Of a stretch of DNA of 64,000 nucleotides, positions 1 through 8,387 are shown piece after piece. The position numbers were made by a program, and so were the translations under genes. This DNA is from Anaerocolumna jejuensis DSM 15929. GTDB lineage: Bacteria > Bacillota > Clostridia > Lachnospirales > Lachnospiraceae. The notes under the pieces were generated by a model that was given only the letters and a program-made list of their open reading frames with translations, was not told the origin of the DNA and searched no databases. The DNA lies in NCBI RefSeq assembly GCF_900142215.1, contig NZ_FRAC01000011.1, positions 1 through 64,000 on the forward strand. The letters are read 5' to 3'. Every line of letters begins with the position of its first letter. Position 1 is the stretch's first letter.

Positions 1-50
1 AAAAGAGAAATATAAAAGAGAAATATAAAAATAAATAGAGTTAGTATAAC

Positions 51-80
51 AAGAAGGCCGCCTTTCAAGGCGGCCTTCTT
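51..80 (-). terminator. Rho-independent terminator of adhE
   Basis: A perfect 12-bp inverted repeat (AAGAAGGCCGCC, six-base loop, GGCGGCCTTCTT) lies just beyond the adhE stop codon. It is GC-rich at the stem base. Left of it, positions 1-40 are an A-rich tract with a 13-bp direct repeat (AAAAGAGAAATAT twice). The hairpin is symmetric and could also stop transcription entering from the left. Confidence 0.8.
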
Positions 81-96
81 GTATAACACTTATCTA

Positions 97-2712
97 TTAT
101 TTCTTGGCAGGTATATTATTCTTTCCATAGTATGCGATTAAATATAACTCTTCTAACTCAGATACTAATGGAAGTCTGGGATTGGCTGTTGTACACTGAT
201 CACCAAAGGCTAAGTCTGCTAAACTGTTTACTTTGGAAAGGAAACTCTTTTCCTCTAAACCATATTCTTTTAATGTTGCAGGTATTCCTAAAAAGGCATT
301 TAACTTTTCAATCTCAGTAGCCAGGATTTCAACCGCATCATCATTATTCTTAGGTGCAAAACCTAATTTCTTCATTAAGGTAAAGATCTTATCGCCTACA
401 ATATAGCTTTCATATTTAGGCCAGGAAGTAAATTTGGTGGGGCAGGAGGTACCATTGTAACGTACTACGTGAGGAAGTAATATTGCATTGGCACAGCCAT
501 GAGGAACATGATACTCACCGCCTAATTTATGAGCAAGGGAATGGTTTATTCCAAGGAATGCATTTGTAAAGGCCATACCGGCAATGGTAGAAGCGTTATG
601 CATTTTCTCTCTTGCAACCGGGTCCTTCTCGCCAAATTCGTAAGATCTCTTTATATAAGTGAATACCATTTCAATTGCATGAACAGCTAAGGCATCTGTA
701 TAATCTGAAGCAAGTATTGATATATAAGCTTCAATTGCATGGGTCAATACATCCATTCCTGTCCAAGCAGTAGAGTTCTTAGGTACTGTCATTACAAAAT
801 CAGGGTCAATGATTGCAACATCCGGAGTTAACTCATAATCAGCAAGAGGGTATTTCTTATTCTCTTCTTTATCTGAAATAACGGCGAAGGAAGTTACTTC
901 TGAACCGGTACCGGAGGTTGTAGGAATAGCTACTAATTTAGCTTTCTTTCCTAACTCAGGGAATTTATAGGCACGCTTTCTGATATCCAGGAACTTAAGT
1001 GACATGTTTTTGAAATCTGCTTCAGGGTTTTCGTAGAATAACCACATACCCTTTGCAGCATCAATTGCTGAACCACCGCCTAATGCTATGATTACATCAG
1101 GTTTGAATTTGTTCATGGAATCCACGCCCTTCATGATTGTTTCTAATGAAGGATCGGGTTCAACCTGGTCAAATATTTCACAGTGAACATATTCTTCTCT
1201 TTTTCTTAACTGATAAAGCACCTTGTTAACATAGCCAAGCTGTGTCATGGCAGGGTCTGTTACGATAAAAGCTTTTGTTATATCAGGCATCTTGGCAAGA
1301 TAAGCTGTTGAGCCTGATTCAAAGTAAATCTTGTTAGGAATCTTGAACCATTGCATATTGTTTCTCCTCTTAGCTACACGCTTGATATTTACAAGGTCAA
1401 CGGCTGATACATTATGCGTTGTGGAGTTTCCGCCATAGGAACCGCAGCCAAGTGTCAGGGAAGGCATATTGGTGTTATATAAATCACCGATTGCTCCATG
1501 AGTTGAAGGAGAATTTATAATAATACGGCCTGTCTTCATACGGTTGGAGAATTCTTCAATAACCGCCTGATTTGTTGAATGAAGTACGGAAGAGTGTCCC
1601 ATACCACCATTTGCCAACATCTTTTCGCAAAGAACCATACCATCTTCCACATCTTTTGCTTTTACTACTGCTAAAACGGGGGATAACTTTTCAATAGAAA
1701 GTGGATATTCCCTGCCTACGCCTTCGATCTCTGTGCATAGTACTTTTGTATCTGAAGGAATAGTGAATCCGGCAAGAGCTGCAATAGCTGCAGGAGACTG
1801 GCCTACGATAGCAGGATTTACACTTCTCTTTTCCATATTAATAACTACAGGCTCTAATTTCTTGATTTCTTCCTTGGTTGCAAAGAAGCAGCCAGCTTTT
1901 TTCATAAGTTCAATTACTTCCTTATAAACAGGTGCTTCTACAATAGCTGCCTGCTCGGAAGCACAAATCATACCGTTATCAAAGGACTTTGATAAAACAA
2001 GGTCATTTACTGCACGTTTTAAAACAGCAGTTTTTTCTATAAAGCAAGGAACATTACCAGGACCAACACCGAGAGCCGGCTTTCCACAAGAGTAAGCAGC
2101 TTTTACCATACCAGGTCCACCGGTAGCAAGGATACAAGCAACACCGGGGTGATTCATAAGTACGGAGGTTGCTTCTACGGAAGGATACTCGATCCACTGA
2201 ATACAGTTTTTCGGAGCACCAGCCTTAATAGCTGCCTCATATAAGGTCTGTGCGGCAGCCTTGGAGCACTTCTGGGCACTTGGATGGAAACCAAAGATAA
2301 TAGGATTTCTTGTTTTAATACAGGATAATATTTTAAACATTGTAGTAGAAGTAGGATTGGTTACCGGAGTAACACCAGCTACGATACCGATAGGTTCAGC
2401 AACTGTCATGTAATCTTCTTCTTCGTTGTCTTCAATGATGCCTACAGTTTTTTGATATTTAATAGAGTGCCAGATATATTCTGTTGCAAATATATTCTTT
2501 GTTATCTTATCCTCATAAATACCTCTTTGGGTTTCTTCCACAGCTAATTTTGCAAGATATTGCTGTTTAGCGAGACCTGCCAGGGCCATTTCATGAACAA
2601 TAACATCGATTTGCTCCTGGTCGTATTTCATGAATTCCTTTAAAGCTACTTGAGCATTTTTTACCAGTTCATCTACATGTTCCTGAGGGGTAGGTTGATT
2701 CTTTTCACTCAT
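97..2712 (-). CDS. adhE: Bifunctional acetaldehyde-CoA/alcohol dehydrogenase
   Basis: An 871-residue fused enzyme that reduces acetyl-CoA to acetaldehyde and then to ethanol with NADH, the ethanol branch of anaerobic fermentation. Residues about 10-445 form the aldehyde dehydrogenase part, with the catalytic cysteine at C250 (NGMICASEQ). Residues about 455-871 form the iron-dependent alcohol dehydrogenase part, with GGGSAIDAAKG, THAIEAYIS and the metal-ligand region HKLGGEYHVPHGCAN. Length matches known AdhE (about 870 aa). The start has a good Shine-Dalgarno (AAGGAGG) and the protein begins MSEKNQ. It is a single-gene unit with its own terminator, and two Rex-type operators upstream suggest NADH/NAD+ control. 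Cytoplasmic; AdhE is known to form long spirosomes. Confidence 0.97.
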   Translation of the reverse strand: MSEKNQPTPQEHVDELVKNAQVALKEFMKYDQEQIDVIVHEMALAGLAKQQYLAKLAVEETQRGIYEDKITKNIFATEYIWHSIKYQKTVGIIEDNEEEDYMTVAEPIGIVAGVTPVTNPTSTTMFKILSCIKTRNPIIFGFHPSAQKCSKAAAQTLYEAAIKAGAPKNCIQWIEYPSVEATSVLMNHPGVACILATGGPGMVKAAYSCGKPALGVGPGNVPCFIEKTAVLKRAVNDLVLSKSFDNGMICASEQAAIVEAPVYKEVIELMKKAGCFFATKEEIKKLEPVVINMEKRSVNPAIVGQSPAAIAALAGFTIPSDTKVLCTEIEGVGREYPLSIEKLSPVLAVVKAKDVEDGMVLCEKMLANGGMGHSSVLHSTNQAVIEEFSNRMKTGRIIINSPSTHGAIGDLYNTNMPSLTLGCGSYGGNSTTHNVSAVDLVNIKRVAKRRNNMQWFKIPNKIYFESGSTAYLAKMPDITKAFIVTDPAMTQLGYVNKVLYQLRKREEYVHCEIFDQVEPDPSLETIMKGVDSMNKFKPDVIIALGGGSAIDAAKGMWLFYENPEADFKNMSLKFLDIRKRAYKFPELGKKAKLVAIPTTSGTGSEVTSFAVISDKEENKKYPLADYELTPDVAIIDPDFVMTVPKNSTAWTGMDVLTHAIEAYISILASDYTDALAVHAIEMVFTYIKRSYEFGEKDPVAREKMHNASTIAGMAFTNAFLGINHSLAHKLGGEYHVPHGCANAILLPHVVRYNGTSCPTKFTSWPKYESYIVGDKIFTLMKKLGFAPKNNDDAVEILATEIEKLNAFLGIPATLKEYGLEEKSFLSKVNSLADLAFGDQCTTANPRLPLVSELEELYLIAYYGKNNIPAKK

Positions 2713-2745
2713 GGTAATCCTCCTTATTTTGTGGCAATGTATAAT

Positions 2746-2763
2746 GTGTTAAATAATTAACAA
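2746..2763. promoter_or_regulatory. Rex operator proximal to adhE
   Basis: The 18-mer GTGTTAAATAATTAACAA matches the Rex consensus TTGTTAANNNNTTAACAA at every defined position except the first. It lies 34 bp before the adhE start, just downstream of the predicted start of transcription. Rex represses fermentation genes when NADH/NAD+ is low, and adhE is a standard Rex target in clostridia. The operator match is seen in the sequence; binding is inferred. Confidence 0.82.
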
Positions 2764-2789
2764 GTTGATTTGTATCTCTTAACATCTTC

Positions 2790-2818
2790 AATATACCAGA
2801 TTATAATTATTTTGTCAA
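2790..2818 (-). promoter_or_regulatory. Sigma-A promoter of adhE
   Basis: On the minus strand a perfect -35 TTGACA (2813-2818) is followed after 17 bp by -10 TATATT (2790-2795). The predicted start is near 2783, giving a leader of about 70 nt in which the proximal Rex operator sits. Confidence 0.7.
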
Positions 2819-2973
2819 ACAAATCATTTGTAAACAATGCATAAATTACTAACTAATATTATATCCATTAGTAAGTGAAAATATACATCATGCACAAGTG
2901 CTATAACAATGCCCTCAGCATTTTATTTGGCATGGGTTATTTTGCATAAAAAAAGATTGCTTTTAGGACAATA

Positions 2974-2991
2974 TTGTTATTTTATTAACAA
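2974..2991. promoter_or_regulatory. Second Rex operator between adhE and HD-GYP gene
   Basis: TTGTTATTTTATTAACAA matches the Rex consensus with one mismatch among the 14 defined positions. It lies about 155 bp upstream of the adhE -35 and 29 bp upstream of the -35 of the divergent HD-GYP gene. It may act on adhE by looping, on the HD-GYP gene, or on both. The rest of 2713-3135 is AT-rich with nothing else I recognise except the promoters listed. Confidence 0.7.
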
Positions 2992-3019
2992 GTAAAGAAA
3001 ACAATTTTTTATGTCCTTA

Positions 3020-3048
3020 TTGACATAGTAAGAATTATTAGATATTGT
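3020..3048 (+). promoter_or_regulatory. Probable promoter of the HD-GYP gene
   Basis: A perfect -35 TTGACA (3020-3025) with TATTGT at 17 bp spacing (3043-3048). The -10 is weak (4/6), so the exact start is uncertain. The leader to the ATG at 3136 would be about 80 nt. Confidence 0.5.
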
Positions 3049-3135
3049 ATTATGTAGTAGCCAAATATATCAATCTTTATTAGAGAATACAAAGGATGAT
3101 GGCAAATTCCTTTTGTATATACATGAGGTGTTTGT

Positions 3136-4212
3136 ATGAGAAAGGTTTTACTTGATTCAATCAAGGGTCATGAATTACTTGCGAGGGATGTTGTTTCAGA
3201 TAGCGGTATTGTGATAATGACAGCAGGTTCCCCTGTAAAGATAGAATATGCCAGAAAATTAAAAGAGTTAGGATATAGTTATATCTGTGTGGAAGATGAG
3301 TTATCCAGAGGTATAAACGAAGAAGAGAATCTTGAAGAAAAAATTAAAGAAGAATGCCAGGATATCGTAAGGGATATTATTGAACGGTATACTTATCAGG
3401 GTTATGGTGAGCTTGAGGAAATTAAAAATATTGCAGAGAATATCATTTGTGATATAGTTAATTCTCCTAACGTATTATACAGCATATCCGGCATTCGGAA
3501 GAAGAGTGAGAGTACCTATTCCCATTCTTTAAATGTATGCGCTATGTCTGTTCTGATAGCCTTAAGGATGAAGCTGCCTAAGGAAAAGGTCAGGCAGATA
3601 GCTATAGGAAGCTTGCTTCACGATATGGGGTATAACCTTGTCAAAATCGATTATCAGGATTTCAATTATTTAAATGGAAGCAAAGAGGAACAGAAGGAAT
3701 TAATGAAACATGTTGTTTATGGTTATTCTTCTGTTATAAAGGAGAGCTGGCTCCCGGTAGCTTCCAAGGATATTATTCTCTGCCATCATGAAAGAAATGA
3801 TGGTACAGGCTTTCCTTTTCATAAAAAAGGAGATAAAATAAAAATAGGAAGTAAAATAGTAGCTGTTTGTGATACTTTTGACAGTCTGACCTACGGCTTT
3901 ATGATGCCAAAGCTTAAAGTGCATCATGCGCTGGATTATATCCTGAGCCAGGCAAGCATTAAGTTTGATTTTGATGTTGTAAATTGTTTTATTGAGCTGG
4001 TAGCGGCTTATCCCAATGGAACCATCGTTATAACCAATGAAGGTGAGAAGGGAATTGTATTAAGACAAAACACAAAATGCCCTACAAGACCGGTTTTGCG
4101 TATGCTGACAGACGCCGATGGCAATGACTTTGTCAACTGGATTGAAAAGGATTTAAAGGTAGAGCTTTCCGTTATGATAGTAGATGCCTTAGATACAGAA
4201 GAATACTATTAA
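3136..4212 (+). CDS. HD-GYP-type phosphohydrolase, degenerate motifs
   Basis: A 358-aa soluble protein. Residues about 125-310 form an HD-GYP domain: H130 (YSHSLNVC), H162-D163 (LLHDMGYN), H217-H218 (CHHERNDGTGFP). HD-GYP proteins hydrolyse cyclic di-GMP. Here the usual lysine after HDxG is tyrosine and GYP reads GFP. The first 60 residues resemble the small N-terminal domain often joined to HD-GYP in clostridia (release of 'second messenger' sensing is not proven). No REC or membrane segment is seen. It is monocistronic, divergent from adhE, with a GAGGTG Shine-Dalgarno. Likely a c-di-GMP phosphodiesterase or a non-catalytic relative. Confidence 0.82.
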   Translation: MRKVLLDSIKGHELLARDVVSDSGIVIMTAGSPVKIEYARKLKELGYSYICVEDELSRGINEEENLEEKIKEECQDIVRDIIERYTYQGYGELEEIKNIAENIICDIVNSPNVLYSISGIRKKSESTYSHSLNVCAMSVLIALRMKLPKEKVRQIAIGSLLHDMGYNLVKIDYQDFNYLNGSKEEQKELMKHVVYGYSSVIKESWLPVASKDIILCHHERNDGTGFPFHKKGDKIKIGSKIVAVCDTFDSLTYGFMMPKLKVHHALDYILSQASIKFDFDVVNCFIELVAAYPNGTIVITNEGEKGIVLRQNTKCPTRPVLRMLTDADGNDFVNWIEKDLKVELSVMIVDALDTEEYY

Positions 4213-4352
4213 AACCAAGCGATTTATCTTGCCAGCTTTCATAAAATGTGTTATAAGTAATTCATATTTATTGTTTTTATTTTTATGGGTATGTTAAATA
4301 AGCTAACCTCCATATAATAAGGTAATCTAATTATTGTATTTAGCAGGAGGTA

Positions 4353-4560
4353 GTGTGAAAATTAAAAAGCATTTTCACACACAAGATTGTTGTGCCTGTG
4401 AAATCCTCGGCCCAATCTTACGGCGTGCTGGGAAAGCATAGCTGTTAGTGTGAAACAATACATTTTACACTTTTATTTTATAGCAGAGCCATAAGTTAAC
4501 CGATGCGGCTTGCAAAGGGTATTTGTGTAAATGCAAGGTCATTTTCACACGCTAACCTGA
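4353..4560. repeat. Repeat-rich intergenic block with GTGTGAAAAT hairpins
   Basis: The 440-bp gap 4213-4652 has no convincing gene. It starts with a perfect 10-bp inverted repeat (GTGTGAAAAT / ATTTTCACAC, 4353-4380). The ATTTTCACAC motif recurs near 4541-4550, and GTGTGAAA occurs again near 4447. The block includes the 51-bp element that has a second copy at 42095. It looks like a cluster of non-autonomous palindromic repeats. Confidence 0.6.
4403..4454. repeat. Dispersed 51-bp repeat, copy 1
   Basis: About 80% identical by eye to 42095-42145. The conserved core CCCAATCTT-R-CGGCG-Y-G-Y-TGGG can form a CCCA/TGGG hairpin, and both copies end in GTTAGTGTGA. Most differences in the core are transitions. 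Confidence 0.65.
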
Positions 4561-4652
4561 TATTCCGGTTATGAAAGATAGGGATATAAAAAGGGAACTG
4601 CTACGTATTAGTGAATATTCAATGAGCTTGATTATTCAGAAATGAGGTTATT

Positions 4653-5543
4653 ATGCATAGTTTTTTGAGAGCAATTGGGTTTTCAAATGTTAAAGATAGA
4701 TTGGATCTAGAAAACTTAATACAGTTGATTACTGAGTCTTCTTCTGAAAAGAGAAGTTATACATTACAGGATGGCAGGACACTGGCTGAGATTACCAAGC
4801 TTTTCAGCAAGCAAATAGGCATTACTGTCAGAGGTGAGTTTGATAAAGAGGGTAAGTTCTATATGGAGCATTATTTCCCCTATATCAAAGGAAGCTATAT
4901 GAGTACAAAGGAAGATGTATCTATTATTAAAAGGGTGGATACAGACGCATATACAGGCATGAGCGATGATGTCAGATTAGGCGTTTCATTAATCTTTTAT
5001 CTGCAGAATGTGGTGGATTATTTTGATGAAATAAAAAATAAAAAACAGCTTGATCGGCCATATCCAATATATTTATCGGCCCTTTCAGTATCCGGAAAGG
5101 TATTGCTGCCTTTAGAAAGAGATGAGAAGCTGGCTAAAAGCAATTCGGCAGAGGTTCAATACAGAAGGCAGCTGATTTCAGAGGCCAAAAAGGGAAACCA
5201 GGAAGCGATAGACAGTCTTACAATTGATGATATTGATATGTATGCTATGATATCAAGGCGTGCCAAGGTGGAGGATATCTATACAATAGTTGAGACCTCC
5301 TTTACGCCCTATGGCTCGGAATCCGATAATTATACGATTCTGGGAACGATACTTGATTTTGAGACTTTAAAGAATGATATTACCGGTGAAGAGATTTACA
5401 ACCTGGGCATTTCCTGTAATGACGTTGTCTTTCAGGTTGCAATTAATAAGAATGACCTTTACGGTGAGCCCTTAGTGGGAAGAAGATTTAAAGGAAATAT
5501 ATGGCTCCAGGGATTTGTTGATTTTAGCTTTAATAATGCATAA
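4653..5543 (+). CDS. DUF3881 family protein
   Basis: A 296-aa soluble protein that begins MHSFLRAIGFSNVKDR. From memory this is the DUF3881 family, found mostly in Lachnospiraceae and of unknown function. No signal peptide, membrane segment or catalytic motif is evident. It is acidic, with alternating helical and beta-rich stretches. The Shine-Dalgarno is AATGAGG. It stands alone between a repeat block and tRNA-Arg. Family assignment rests on overall appearance only. Confidence 0.75.
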   Translation: MHSFLRAIGFSNVKDRLDLENLIQLITESSSEKRSYTLQDGRTLAEITKLFSKQIGITVRGEFDKEGKFYMEHYFPYIKGSYMSTKEDVSIIKRVDTDAYTGMSDDVRLGVSLIFYLQNVVDYFDEIKNKKQLDRPYPIYLSALSVSGKVLLPLERDEKLAKSNSAEVQYRRQLISEAKKGNQEAIDSLTIDDIDMYAMISRRAKVEDIYTIVETSFTPYGSESDNYTILGTILDFETLKNDITGEEIYNLGISCNDVVFQVAINKNDLYGEPLVGRRFKGNIWLQGFVDFSFNNA

Positions 5544-5649
5544 ATTGAAATTTTGTTATGTTTTGGGGTTGACTATTTGTCCTGAAAATAGTAGAATATT
5601 TTTGCTGCCATTTGTAATGTCCATTGCAGGCAGCTGCTTATAAAAGCAC

Positions 5650-5723
<74 letters not shown>

Positions 5724-5725
5724 CG

Positions 5726-5760
5726 AAAGGCTGTTGAAGAATTTCTTCAACAGCCTTTAT
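5726..5760 (+). terminator. Terminator after tRNA-Arg
   Basis: An inverted repeat AAAGGCTGTTGAAGA / TCTTCAACAGCCTTT starts three bases after the tRNA and is followed by ATTTC. It probably ends the tRNA transcript. It also lies beyond the stop of the convergent dac gene and may serve both. Confidence 0.75.
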
Positions 5761-5846
5761 TTCTGGTTCCTTATCAATAATGGGATACATTTTTCATATT
5801 TACCAATATCTATTAAGGAACCGTTTCTTTCTTGCTTGTTATATCT

Positions 5847-7388
5847 TTATAAGTCCAAATAGTCATTTTTAGAGAAGTAGCTTTTGGATTTCTTTCTTTT
5901 GGCAGTATAAGCGTTCCTGCGCTTTCGATAGGGCAATTCCACAAATAAAAGATACAAGGCCGCCGATACAAGGATTACGATGACAATAATTGATATGATA
6001 ATGATACGTAATCTATGGTTATTGGCATTACTGTCCACAGGCATTTTAACTCCCTTTGTAACGATGGTCTTAGGGGTTTCCGGGATGATTTTATTATTTA
6101 GCATATTGGAGGACGCTGTTTTGGTATATACGATGTCTGCGGAGCCTACAAAGGTATTATTATAGGTAAAACGCATGGCTCCTATGACATTTTCACCGCT
6201 TTTAATATTTTCAGCAGGTGTATAGGAGATGGTTTTCTTTGTTTTGGAGAAGGCCACACCTTTGGGTAATACGACACTTCCTTTGGTGCTTAATTTTAAT
6301 GAGGAAGTTTCCCTGTTAAACAAAGGAGCATATTTTGTAAATAAAGAATCTGACCCCTCTTTGTCAGGGTTTACTTCTTTTGATATATTATAAAGGTTAT
6401 AATTTTCAAAGCCGTAATTGAGAAGTGCTTTGGTATCGCCGTATTCATTGGGAATACTGTCACAGCACATGATAACACTGATCAATGTCATACCGTTACG
6501 CTCTGCGAAGGTTACAAGGGTATATCTTGCCTTAGAGGTATATCCTGTCTTACCGCCGATGATTCCATCATAGGGGATGACACCTTTAATCATTTTATGG
6601 TGGTTTGCTAAATAGGTAGTATCGGTATGAACGTTAGTGGGAGGAATAGCATAGGTTCTGGTTCCGGTTATTTTTCGAAAGGCTTCGTTATTGATTGCTG
6701 CTCTTGATATAAGAGCCATATCATAGGCACTGGAATAGTGGTTTTCATCCGGAAGTCCGTGGGGATTATCAAAATTGGAGTCCACACACCCAAGGCTTTT
6801 AGCAGTCTTATTCATAAGTGCTGTAAAAGCGGGAACACTGCCGGATATATGTTCGGCAACACCGTAGGCAACCTCATTGGCCGATTGAAGCATTACGGCA
6901 TAAAGGCTTTGTTCCATAGTAAGCTTTTCTCCTACATCAACGCCTAAACGGCTGCTTTGTAAATCCACGTCGTATACTGCATTTTTAGAAAAAGTCACGA
7001 CATCACTGAGATTTGAATTTTCAAGTGCTACCAGGGTTGTCAGTATTTTGGTTATACTTGCAGGGTAATGCTTTGCATGTATATTCTTGGCATACAGTAT
7101 GGCACCGGTAGAGGCTTCCATGACGATTGCAGCCTCTGAAGCTACGGAAGGCTTATCTCCTGCATTGAGAGCGGGATTTTCCTTCTTTGAGGTCGTGGTG
7201 TTTTTCTTTTCAGTAGTTTTTTTGTCATCAGGGGTAGAGGTCTTTGACGGGGTGTCCGTTGTTTTATCGGCGGCAGACGCTGTATTTACTGTTTGATCAG
7301 AGGAGATAGTCTGGGCTTGTACATTGGTAAGGGTTGTATTTAAAATAAGCATGCATAATGCGCTTATAAGAAAGAGTGACTTTTTCAT
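5847..7388 (-). CDS. dacF: D-alanyl-D-alanine carboxypeptidase (PBP5-like)
   Basis: A 513-aa exported, membrane-anchored penicillin-binding protein that trims the terminal D-Ala from peptidoglycan stem peptides. A signal peptide (1-26, ending VQAQ) is followed by a Thr/Lys-rich linker (about 35-75). The S11 peptidase domain has S111-I-T-K114, S169-A-N171 and KTGYTSKA. A PBP5 C-terminal beta domain follows, then a C-terminal membrane segment (about 462-488) and a basic tail. The Shine-Dalgarno is AAAGGAGC. The gene is monocistronic and convergent with tRNA-Arg. The symbol could equally be dacA or dacB-like; the activity is clear, the specific paralogue is not. Confidence 0.9.
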   Translation of the reverse strand: MKKSLFLISALCMLILNTTLTNVQAQTISSDQTVNTASAADKTTDTPSKTSTPDDKKTTEKKNTTTSKKENPALNAGDKPSVASEAAIVMEASTGAILYAKNIHAKHYPASITKILTTLVALENSNLSDVVTFSKNAVYDVDLQSSRLGVDVGEKLTMEQSLYAVMLQSANEVAYGVAEHISGSVPAFTALMNKTAKSLGCVDSNFDNPHGLPDENHYSSAYDMALISRAAINNEAFRKITGTRTYAIPPTNVHTDTTYLANHHKMIKGVIPYDGIIGGKTGYTSKARYTLVTFAERNGMTLISVIMCCDSIPNEYGDTKALLNYGFENYNLYNISKEVNPDKEGSDSLFTKYAPLFNRETSSLKLSTKGSVVLPKGVAFSKTKKTISYTPAENIKSGENVIGAMRFTYNNTFVGSADIVYTKTASSNMLNNKIIPETPKTIVTKGVKMPVDSNANNHRLRIIIISIIVIVILVSAALYLLFVELPYRKRRNAYTAKRKKSKSYFSKNDYLDL

Positions 7389-7636
7389 AACAGCTCCTTT
7401 AAAGGCAATAATTATAGTATGAGACTTTTCTTGATATTTATTAGTTATTATTCAAATTGGCTTTTAAAGAATTAACTTCCTTGAAAGCTTTCTCAGATGC
7501 AATTTCTCTATGTTGTCGGTTTGTCCGGTATAAGACGGAGTTTACATTATATTAATATATTATAGATGATTTCACAGGTTGTATCAAGACTTTATCAGAG
7601 GTTAAGAAAAAATTAATATCCGTAAGTAAAAAAAAC

Positions 7637-7671
7637 GCATTATCTCTAAATAGTTTTACTAGAGATAATGC
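7637..7671 (-). terminator. Terminator of the V/A-ATPase operon
   Basis: An 11-bp inverted repeat GCATTATCTCT / AGAGATAATGC. On the minus strand it is followed by GTTTTTTTTAC, a classic U-run. It sits about 40 bp past the subunit D stop. The rest of 7389-7710 is AT-rich leader of the dac gene without a further recognisable feature. Confidence 0.88.
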
Positions 7672-7710
7672 ATATTTTGATATATTTTTTTGATTAATTA
7701 TATAGATTAA

Positions 7711-8328
7711 TTATTTATCGCGCCAGTTCTTAATTACCTTAAGCCTTGTAAACTCTTCCCTTTCCTTTTCTTCCAGGGCATTTTGTATGTCATGGACAAG
7801 TTGGGCATAATTAGGGATAGTGATGTTCTTTAAGGCATTGGCACGTTTTTGGGTTTTGTTTATACTTGCTGCCAGACGGTAAGCTGAGTTCTCAATGGTG
7901 GCAAGCCGGAGGGTAAGCTCCTTTACCTTTCGAAAGCTGCTGGTAGCTTCATCCAGAGATACTCTGGTATTGAAGAAGGAATAGGTAGGCTTTTCATCCT
8001 CCAGTTCAAATTCGACCAGGGGGATTTCCGTACCCATAATACTTCTTTGCTTTATTTCGATGGAATTTTCCTCCGGAATAGTAAAGCTTAAATCCTCTAC
8101 GTTCCGGATTCCCATTTCAATATTGGCTTTCTGCAAAGCGGAATATGCACTGGTAAAAGTTCCATCGATTTCTGTCTGGATATCCCTTGCCTTATCAATC
8201 AGCTCCATAAGCTCACGGATTAAGATATTTCTTTTCTTGTCCATCAGCTCGTAACCTTGTTTGGCTAAGGCAAGAGAGTTTTTTGCTAATATTAGATTTC
8301 CCTTGGTGGGGAAGGTATTCGGATCCAT
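7711..8328 (-). CDS. atpD: V/A-type ATP synthase subunit D
   Basis: A 205-aa subunit of the central stalk that links rotation of the membrane ring to the A3B3 head. It starts MDPNTFPTKGNLILAKNSLALAKQGY, the usual conserved N-terminus, and is almost wholly long antiparallel coiled coil. Length is typical (about 205-220). It is the last gene of the operon, 59 bp after atpB, with the terminator behind it. Confidence 0.95.
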   Translation of the reverse strand: MDPNTFPTKGNLILAKNSLALAKQGYELMDKKRNILIRELMELIDKARDIQTEIDGTFTSAYSALQKANIEMGIRNVEDLSFTIPEENSIEIKQRSIMGTEIPLVEFELEDEKPTYSFFNTRVSLDEATSSFRKVKELTLRLATIENSAYRLAASINKTQKRANALKNITIPNYAQLVHDIQNALEEKEREEFTRLKVIKNWRDK

Positions 8329-8387
8329 ATATTACACCCATGCCTTTCTGCTGCATCCGTATTCACGGATGAACTTAATTCAGGTAC

